Below are positions 14,482-19,854 of a stretch of 19,854 nucleotides of DNA, in pieces. A program made the translations under genes and the position numbers. Origin of the DNA: JANRJY01 sp033763735 (GTDB taxonomy: Bacteria; Bacteroidota; Bacteroidia; Cytophagales; UBA9547). The notes below the pieces were generated by a model. It was not told the origin of the DNA and made no database searches. It saw only the letters and a list, made by a program, of their open reading frames with translations. Every line of letters begins with the position of its first letter. Positions within the stretch are counted from its first letter, which is position 1. The stretch covers positions 1 through 19,854 of the forward strand of contig JANRJY010000037.1 of assembly GCA_033763735.1 (NCBI GenBank), given 5' to 3'.

Positions 14482-15966
14482 ATGTTCGAAGCCTTACATT
14501 ACGATTATGCCATTCGTGCATTAGTTTCATCCTCAATTGTGGGTGTTACTTGTGGTTTGTTAGGCTGTTTTGTTATACTAAGGAAAATGGCACTTATCGG
14601 TGATGCACTGTCACATGCCATACTTCCGGGGGTAGTGCTGGGATTTATATTTTTCGGTCATAATCCGTTGGCAATTTTTGGTGGGGCTGTACTTGCTGGG
14701 TTATTTACTTCATTATTAATTACTTGGATACAACGCAACTCCATTACCAAAGATGATGCTTCTATAGGTATAGTTTTTACCGCCATGTTTGCATTGGGTA
14801 TAATAGGCATTTCGTGGCTTACCAAACGCGAAGGTGTACACTTAGATATGAAAGACTTTTTGTTTGGCAATGTTTTGGGTGTTTCTGATTCAGACTTATG
14901 GCTCACTGGAATCATTGGCATATATGTTATTGCATGCATAATTCTGTTTTTTCAATATTTTTTCATTACCACTTTTGACCCACTCATTGCACTTACTATG
15001 GGAATTTCAGTGGCAGTTTTTCACTATTTTCTCATGTTTTTATTGTCATTAACTATTGTTGCTTCTATACAATCTGTTGGAGTTATTTTGGTGGTTGCAA
15101 TGCTAATAATTCCCTCATCTACAGCCTATTTACTTTCAAACCGCCTTTGGGCAATGTTGGTAATATCGGCTTTGGTTGGATTAATATCAGCTACTACAGG
15201 TTTTATGATTGCACTTTGGTTGCAAATTACCCCTGGACCAACCATGACTTTAGTTGCTTCTATAATTTTTGGAATCACGCTACTAATATCTCCCAAAAGA
15301 GGATTTATAACCAAAGCAATTGCACGTTTTCAAAGGAACTTTATTGAAGAACAACAAGATATCATTAAGGCCATTGAAAAAGCGATTAGAGAACCTAATG
15401 AAAATAAGCATATTTTGATTTCTGAATTGAAAGCCATTTTTAATTCTTTTTCCACTCCTATGTTCAAATTGCATCTATTTATTTTGGTACGCAGGCAAAT
15501 GATTAGAGTACATAATGACAAAATCAACCTAACACATACAGGTAAGCACGAGGCAGATGTGCTTATTAGAGCACATCGATTGTGGGAAAGTTATTTAGTC
15601 AATAAAATGAATGTGCCCATGGATCAGATACATGAATCAGCCGAAAAAATGGAGCATATTTTGCCTAGAGAATTTATGGATAAAGTTGATAAAGACTTGG
15701 GATATCCACTCATTGACCCTCATGGTTCTCCTATTCCTAAGCTCCGTAAAAAAAGATTCAAACTTTCAGATTTAAAAACTGGTTCTACTGGTGTAATTTC
15801 CGAAGATCAAACTAGTAGTGTAAAAGAATTATGGCATTTAGGGATTTTTCCGAATGCAGAATTTGTTGTAAAGGAAAGCAATACTGAAAGTATAACAATT
15901 CAAATAAAAAATTCGATATTTGTTGTAAAATCAGAACAAGCGAATAAAATAAATATAAATTCATAA
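14482..15966 (+). CDS. Metal ABC transporter permease fused to a DtxR/MntR-type regulator
   Basis: A 494-residue fusion. Residues 1-275 are an ABC-3 (ZnuB/MntB/TroC) permease with about eight membrane segments; GCFVILRKMALIGDALSHAILPG (28-50) is the family's conserved cytoplasmic-loop block. Residues about 285-360 form a winged helix (FILVRRQMIRVHNDKINLTHTG matches the DtxR wing), 361-420 the DtxR dimerisation domain, and 425-490 a FeoA/SH3-like domain (KLSDLKTGSTGVIS). The metal ligands align with DtxR: His365, Glu369, His384, Glu388, Glu391 and His392 equal His79, Glu83, His98, Cys102, Glu105 and His106; Glu at the Cys102 position is as in MntR. The layout is that of chlamydial YtgCR, where the regulator is cut off the permease. 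No ATPase or binding-protein gene is adjacent. A thioredoxin-fold gene follows 4 bases downstream. Confidence 0.88.
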   Translation: MFEALHYDYAIRALVSSSIVGVTCGLLGCFVILRKMALIGDALSHAILPGVVLGFIFFGHNPLAIFGGAVLAGLFTSLLITWIQRNSITKDDASIGIVFTAMFALGIIGISWLTKREGVHLDMKDFLFGNVLGVSDSDLWLTGIIGIYVIACIILFFQYFFITTFDPLIALTMGISVAVFHYFLMFLLSLTIVASIQSVGVILVVAMLIIPSSTAYLLSNRLWAMLVISALVGLISATTGFMIALWLQITPGPTMTLVASIIFGITLLISPKRGFITKAIARFQRNFIEEQQDIIKAIEKAIREPNENKHILISELKAIFNSFSTPMFKLHLFILVRRQMIRVHNDKINLTHTGKHEADVLIRAHRLWESYLVNKMNVPMDQIHESAEKMEHILPREFMDKVDKDLGYPLIDPHGSPIPKLRKKRFKLSDLKTGSTGVISEDQTSSVKELWHLGIFPNAEFVVKESNTESITIQIKNSIFVVKSEQANKININS

Positions 15967-15970
15967 TAAA

Positions 15971-16492
15971 ATGAAACAAGTGACAAAAACATTCAAATGG
16001 GCACAACTGACTTCAGTTTTTTTACTACTGGTATTATTGACTTCTGCAATTCCTAATGGCGATAGCAAAGCAATCAATTGGCTTACAATGGAGCAAGCAC
16101 TTAAAGCATCAGAAAAAGAAAAGAAAAAAGTATTTATTGATGTATATACCGACTGGTGCGGATGGTGCAAACGCATGGATGCAACTACTTTCAGTGACAA
16201 AAAAGTAGGCGATTATGTTAATAAAAAATACTATGCAGTAAAGTTAGATGCAGAAAGCAACAAAACTTTCAGTTTCAAAGGTCGTCAAGTAAGTGAGCGC
16301 CAACTTGCTGGAGAAATATTTAAAGTAAGTGCCTATCCTACAACTGTTTACCTTGATGAAAATTTTGACATGCTTTCGCCAGTACCCGGTTATTTAGATT
16401 TGCCAACATTTGATAAAGTAATTAAATTTTATGGTGAAGATGCTTTCAAAAAACAAAGTTGGCAAGAATTTGAAGCTGCGTATAAACCGTAA
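15971..16492 (+). CDS. Exported thioredoxin-fold protein with CGWC active site
   Basis: A 173-residue protein with an N-terminal signal or anchor (about 10-28, WAQLTSVFLLLVLLTSAIP) and a thioredoxin fold. The strand KVFIDVYTDWCGWCKRMD carries the redox pair Cys63 and Cys66, and SAYPTTVYLD supplies the cis-proline (Pro123). The DWCGWCK variant and the WLTMEQALKASEKEKKKVFID lead-in are typical of the thioredoxin_7/DUF255-like group in Bacteroidota. It should act in the periplasm as a thiol oxidoreductase or reductant for other exported proteins. It starts 4 bases after the permease-regulator fusion gene and lies 21 bases before the DUF5618-like gene, so it sits within an operon leading to mnmE. 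Confidence 0.82.
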   Translation: MKQVTKTFKWAQLTSVFLLLVLLTSAIPNGDSKAINWLTMEQALKASEKEKKKVFIDVYTDWCGWCKRMDATTFSDKKVGDYVNKKYYAVKLDAESNKTFSFKGRQVSERQLAGEIFKVSAYPTTVYLDENFDMLSPVPGYLDLPTFDKVIKFYGEDAFKKQSWQEFEAAYKP

Positions 16493-16513
16493 CCTTTTTT
16501 AATTGGTTTTTTT

Positions 16514-16885
16514 ATGGAACATATCAAAGAAGCAAGAAGATATTTAAAAAACGCTAAAGAAATTTTAAGCGAAAAAGCTAAAAAACAGGACGGCTTTTAT
16601 ACCGATAAAAAATACGTGAAAATTGCTGGTCATACAGCTTATTTAGGGGTGTTATTGGCATTGGATAAAGTATTAGGCGCAAAAAAGAAAGGAAGAAAAA
16701 GTGAAGATTGGTATAATCAGGAACTATCAAAGCAGGACAAAAAAATTACATCAGTATTTGATAGTACATACGATTTGTTACATCTGTCGTTGGGTTATGA
16801 CGGCAATCCTGATGCAGAAGTAGCACAAATAGCTTTGAAAAATGCGGAAAGAATTATTGAATGGGCTGAGTTAAAATCAAACTGA
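16514..16885 (+). CDS. DUF5618-like small helical protein
   Basis: A 123-residue soluble, mostly helical and lysine-rich protein. The pattern HIKEARRYLKNAKEILSEKAKK, YTDKKYVKIAGHTAYLGVLLALDKVLG, and LLHLSLGYDGNPDAE near the C-terminus match my memory of the DUF5618 family of Bacteroidota; the helical-bundle layout is reminiscent of HEPN-type proteins, but the RxxxxH nuclease motif is not evident. No signal peptide or membrane segment is present. It lies between the thioredoxin-fold gene (21 bases) and mnmE (6 bases), so it is almost surely co-transcribed with mnmE. The function is unknown. Confidence 0.65.
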   Translation: MEHIKEARRYLKNAKEILSEKAKKQDGFYTDKKYVKIAGHTAYLGVLLALDKVLGAKKKGRKSEDWYNQELSKQDKKITSVFDSTYDLLHLSLGYDGNPDAEVAQIALKNAERIIEWAELKSN

Positions 16886-16891
16886 CTTTAA

Positions 16892-18262
16892 TTGTTTTCT
16901 AATGACACCATTGTTGCACTTTCAACACCTCAGGGTGTGGGTGCTATTGCAGTTATCAGGGTTTCAGGTGGTAATTCCTTTGATTTACTACAACAAATTT
17001 TCAGAGGTAAAAACCTCAAAAATCAACTCACCCATACCATAGTTTTTGGAAAAATAGTTGATAAAGAACAAGTTATTGATGATGTGCTCGTGTCCATTTT
17101 CAAAGGGCCCAATTCATTCACCAAAGAAGATGTAGTTGAAATATCCTGTCATGGATCGAATTACATCATTCAAAAAATAATTGAGTTACTCATCAAACAA
17201 GGTGCTCGATATGCCAAACCAGGCGAATTTACACAAAGAGCTTTTCTGAATGGCAGATTCAACTTAGCTCAAGCCGAAGCAGTTGCCGACCTTATTCATT
17301 CCGATAGTGAATCCGCACATTTAGCTGCTATAAAGCAAATGAGAGGCGGATTTGCGGCAGAAATCAAAGTATTGCGGGAACAATTGGTAACATTTGCATC
17401 ATTAATAGAGCTTGAATTAGACTTTGCTGAGGAAGATGTTGCATTTGCCAACAGAAGTCAGCTCAAAAGTACCGTGTTGGGATTATTGCAAATCATATTT
17501 CCTTTGATAGATTCGTTTCAATTCGGAAATGCAATCAAAAATGGAGTACCGGTTGCAATTATAGGCAAACCAAATGCAGGCAAATCGACCTTATTAAATA
17601 CACTTTTAAATGAAGAAAAAGCCATAGTAAGTGAAATTGCAGGCACTACTCGCGATGCAATTGAAGACGAAATAATTATCAATGGTTTTAAAATTCGTTT
17701 TATCGACACAGCCGGATTGCGAATTACTAACGATAAGCTCGAAACCATCGGAATTGAGCGAACCATGCAAAAAATACAAGAAGCAAGTTTGATTATTTAC
17801 TTATTTGACGTTACAAATAATTCTATTGAAGATCTAAAAAAAATTATAAAAGAAATTAAGTCATTTGAAAAACCTTTTTTACTCGTCGGAAACAAAATTG
17901 ATTTTCAAGACTATGAACCTACAAAATTTGAATCATTAAATAATACAAATGCATTAATTTTTATCTCAGCAAATAAAAAAAATGGGATAGAAAATTTAAA
18001 GTCTCAAATTATAAAAGCAGTTAATTTAGAAAACTTTAAGACAGGTAATTCATTGGTAACCAATATCAGGCATTATGAATCATTTTTATTAACAAAAGAA
18101 GCACTAGAAAGGGTATTATTCGGTATAGATTCGAATCAATCCACCGAATTAATTGCAGAAGATATCAGAGAAGCATTGTACCAATTAGGGTTAGTTACAG
18201 GTGAAGTAACTAATGATGAGATACTAGGAAATATATTTTCTAAATTCTGCATAGGAAAGTAA
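16892..18262 (+). CDS. mnmE: tRNA modification GTPase MnmE
   Basis: With MnmG it makes the 5-carboxymethylaminomethyl group on wobble U34 of several tRNAs. The 456 residues match the family: an N-terminal folate-binding domain (DTIVALSTPQGVGAIAVIRVSG, then FTKEDVVEISCHGS), a helical domain, and an inserted Ras-like G domain with G1 GKPNAGKST (225-233), GTTRD (251-255), DTAGLR (272-277) and NKID (334-337). The C-terminal CIGK motif (Cys453-Lys456) is intact. The start is TTG at 16892: an in-frame stop lies directly before it and the conserved DTIVAL begins four codons later, so no ATG is possible. It follows the DUF5618-like gene by 6 bases and ends 9 bases from the convergent ctaA with no clear terminator between. 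Confidence 0.96.
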   Translation: MFSNDTIVALSTPQGVGAIAVIRVSGGNSFDLLQQIFRGKNLKNQLTHTIVFGKIVDKEQVIDDVLVSIFKGPNSFTKEDVVEISCHGSNYIIQKIIELLIKQGARYAKPGEFTQRAFLNGRFNLAQAEAVADLIHSDSESAHLAAIKQMRGGFAAEIKVLREQLVTFASLIELELDFAEEDVAFANRSQLKSTVLGLLQIIFPLIDSFQFGNAIKNGVPVAIIGKPNAGKSTLLNTLLNEEKAIVSEIAGTTRDAIEDEIIINGFKIRFIDTAGLRITNDKLETIGIERTMQKIQEASLIIYLFDVTNNSIEDLKKIIKEIKSFEKPFLLVGNKIDFQDYEPTKFESLNNTNALIFISANKKNGIENLKSQIIKAVNLENFKTGNSLVTNIRHYESFLLTKEALERVLFGIDSNQSTELIAEDIREALYQLGLVTGEVTNDEILGNIFSKFCIGK

Positions 18263-18271
18263 AAATAGGGC

Positions 18272-19225
18272 TTAAATTACACCATCTCTGTTGACGAAAA
18301 TTTGTTTAATCCAAAATAGAAATCCCAAATAAAATACAATACCATATATTAAGGCCGCCAATACCAAATGTATAGGTTGAACTAAATAAGGCAAACCCAA
18401 ATATGTCAATAAAACCCCACTTACAAATTCAATGAGCACAATCAATCCAAGTACTATACTCCAAAATTTAAAATCATATTGAATTAATCGATAACAAATT
18501 ATCCCAATAAATAATACAACAATCCACGCAATTATTCTGTGTGACATAAATATATAATCCAATTTTTCAACAATGACATTTCTCAATTCCCCATTTTTCA
18601 CTAATACATCCACTTGCTGTCTGACTTGAGTTCCAAACAAAATTTGAATTAAACACACAACTCCAACTATTAAAAACATCCATTTTAATCCAAACAACCT
18701 TTGTTTATCAATACCTACGTTTTCATTTGCTGCAATTACATATGCAGAAATAAGTGTTGAAACAATTACCAATGCAAGGAACATATGAATCGTGATCATG
18801 TAAGGCGACAAATTTGTGGCCACTACTTTGGCCCCTAACCACCCCTGAATAATAATAAAAACTAAAGAAATGATTGAAAACAAAAATACTTTGGACTTGA
18901 AACCATAATTCCATATCGCTAAGATCACCATAACAATAATAGACAATCCGGAAATGGCCCCAATCAATCGATTAATATATTCAGTCCAGGTTTTATAAAC
19001 ATTAAACGATACGTCAAGCGTACCACCTTTTGAGTACTTTTCAACATAATTAAGTGGCAATTGTGAAATATCAGTAGGTGGAACCCACGAGCCAAAACAC
19101 TTGGGCCAATCCGGACACCCCATGCCTGAACCCGTACATCGAACTACACCCCCAGCAATAATTACCATATATATACAGATAATTGTTGCTATTGACCATT
19201 TATGAAATAAATTTGAATTGCTCAT
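18272..19225 (-). CDS. ctaA: Heme A synthase, COX15/CtaA family
   Basis: Oxidises the heme O methyl group to formyl, giving heme A for the terminal oxidase, in the inner membrane. The 317 residues hold about eight membrane helices. Conserved parts are GGVVRCTGSGMGCPDWPKCFGSWVPP near the N-terminus (with the loop cysteines), EYINRLIGAISG, the histidine-bearing helices MITIHMFLAL, FMSHRIIAWIVV and VQPIHLVLAAL, and GWLGAKVVATNLSPYM. I chose ATG at 19225 (MSNSNLFHKW); a TTG two codons upstream is less likely. It lies downstream of ctaD, whose product needs heme A. A terminator-like hairpin sits 7 bases before its start codon, so expression likely depends on read-through from ctaD. Confidence 0.93.
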   Translation of the reverse strand: MSNSNLFHKWSIATIICIYMVIIAGGVVRCTGSGMGCPDWPKCFGSWVPPTDISQLPLNYVEKYSKGGTLDVSFNVYKTWTEYINRLIGAISGLSIIVMVILAIWNYGFKSKVFLFSIISLVFIIIQGWLGAKVVATNLSPYMITIHMFLALVIVSTLISAYVIAANENVGIDKQRLFGLKWMFLIVGVVCLIQILFGTQVRQQVDVLVKNGELRNVIVEKLDYIFMSHRIIAWIVVLFIGIICYRLIQYDFKFWSIVLGLIVLIEFVSGVLLTYLGLPYLVQPIHLVLAALIYGIVFYLGFLFWIKQIFVNRDGVI

Positions 19226-19232
19226 AATCAAA

Positions 19233-19260
19233 AAAGCCCATACGATATCGCATGGGCTTT
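19233..19260 (-). terminator. Intrinsic terminator-like hairpin between ctaD and ctaA
   Basis: AAAGCCCAT (19233-19241) pairs with ATGGGCTTT (19252-19260), with a second internal CGAT/ATCG pairing around the loop. On the minus strand it runs into TTTTTT. It ends 7 bases before the ctaA start codon, so it may act as a partial terminator that lowers ctaA expression relative to ctaD. Confidence 0.7.
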
Positions 19261-19279
19261 CATTTAATATCTAGATTAC

Positions 19280-19854
19280 TTATACCAATATCCCTTCTTT
19301 TTTACCTAATTCTACGGTTTCTTTTTCAGAATCCAAATTTGATTCAGGAGTGTGACTCAACGGAACTGTTTGAGGTATAAAATCTTCAGAAGCTCCCGGT
19401 TTACTATAGTCGTATGGCCAACGATATACAGCAGGAATCTCTCCAGGCCAATTGCCATGCTCGGGTTTAATGGGTGCTGTCCATTCCAATGTATTGGAAT
19501 CCCATGGGTTTTGAATGGTTTTCCTACCTTTAAATATGCTCCAGAAAAAGTTAAAACCAAACATTAACTGAGCTGAAAAGGTAACAATTGCAGCTATGCT
19601 AATAAACATACTTAAATCATGGAATGAATTAAAAGCATCATAACTGGTGAAAGAATAATATCTTCTTGGGAAACCTGCAATACCCATATAATGCATTGGG
19701 AAAAACACCGCATAAACCCCCACAAATGTCATCCAAAAGTGTATATATCCCAATTTTTCATCAAGCATTCTGCCAAACATTTTAGGAAACCAATGATATA
19801 CTCCAGCCATAAATCCAAAGAATGAAGCAGAACCCATAACAATATGAAAGTGTG
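19280..19854 (-). CDS. ctaD: Cytochrome c oxidase subunit I (partial, 5' end outside window)
   Basis: Catalytic subunit of the aa3-type proton-pumping oxidase, inner membrane. Only the last 190 or so residues are in the window; the frame is open to the right edge, where HFHIVMGSASFFG is read. These two histidines are the axial ligands of heme a3 and heme a in the family. After them come GVYHWFPKMFGRM, GYIHFWMTFVGVY, FPMHYMGIAGFPRRYY, then the last helix and FKGRKTIQNPWDSNTLEWTAPI, all standard for Bacteroidota CtaD. A hydrophilic tail of about 60 residues (PEHGNWPGEIPAVYRWPYDYS and onward) is common in this phylum. The ATG at 19837 is internal, not a start. ctaA follows on the same strand after a hairpin. 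Confidence 0.95.
   Translation of the reverse strand, partial: HFHIVMGSASFFGFMAGVYHWFPKMFGRMLDEKLGYIHFWMTFVGVYAVFFPMHYMGIAGFPRRYYSFTSYDAFNSFHDLSMFISIAAIVTFSAQLMFGFNFFWSIFKGRKTIQNPWDSNTLEWTAPIKPEHGNWPGEIPAVYRWPYDYSKPGASEDFIPQTVPLSHTPESNLDSEKETVELGKKEGILV

Overview
The window is a stretch of AT-rich chromosome from a member of the Bacteroidota. The evidence is a SprE/PorW-type lipoprotein of the type IX secretion (gliding) system, an archaeal/eukaryote-like (type 3) prolyl-tRNA synthetase, Bacteroidota-style PdxJ and CtaD sequences, almost no Shine-Dalgarno sequences, and promoters matching the Bacteroidota pattern TTTG-N19/20-TAnnTTTG. Nothing looks like a phage, IS element, CRISPR array or island; gene content is mostly housekeeping with a few accessory genes. 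A genus cannot be named from the sequence alone.

Layout. 1-1017: 5' two thirds of proS (minus, runs off the left edge). 1142-2044: secreted alpha/beta hydrolase (plus), convergent with rpsT and rpiB (minus), with a bidirectional terminator between. 3086-3553: small exported TonB-C-terminal-like protein with its own promoter. 3766-5550: long-chain acyl-CoA synthetase (minus), divergent from sprE (5758-8415, plus). 8412-9927: an ABC ATPase and an alpha-1,2-fucosyltransferase as a two-gene minus operon whose end interlocks with the sprE stop codon. 10021-12866 (plus): pdxJ, an AraC-type regulator, an exported protein made of two ABM-like repeats, and a small membrane protein. 13011-13872 (minus): promoter, an odd tRNA-like gene, an intrinsic terminator, then aat. 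13961-18262 (plus): Lrp/AsnC regulator, a metal ABC permease fused to a complete DtxR-type regulator, a thioredoxin-fold protein, a DUF5618-like protein and mnmE. 18272-19854 (minus): ctaA (heme A synthase) downstream of the 3' part of ctaD (cytochrome oxidase subunit I).

The most interesting locus is 13650-13872. A 112-nt class II tRNA-like gene has a perfect acceptor stem, Leu-type D-loop, canonical T-loop and a very long nested variable arm, but its anticodon loop lacks U33 and a purine at 37, so it should not decode normally. It has its own consensus promoter and an intrinsic terminator, and it lies directly upstream, on the same strand, of aat, whose product takes Leu or Phe from aminoacyl-tRNA and puts it on protein N-termini. 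No other promoter is visible for aat, so the tRNA-like gene and aat appear to be one transcription unit with a leaky terminator. A dedicated, non-decoding aminoacyl donor for the N-degron enzyme is a testable hypothesis, not a demonstrated fact. The second point of interest is the YtgCR-like fusion of an ABC-3 metal permease with a DtxR/MntR regulator that keeps all C-terminal-half metal ligands.
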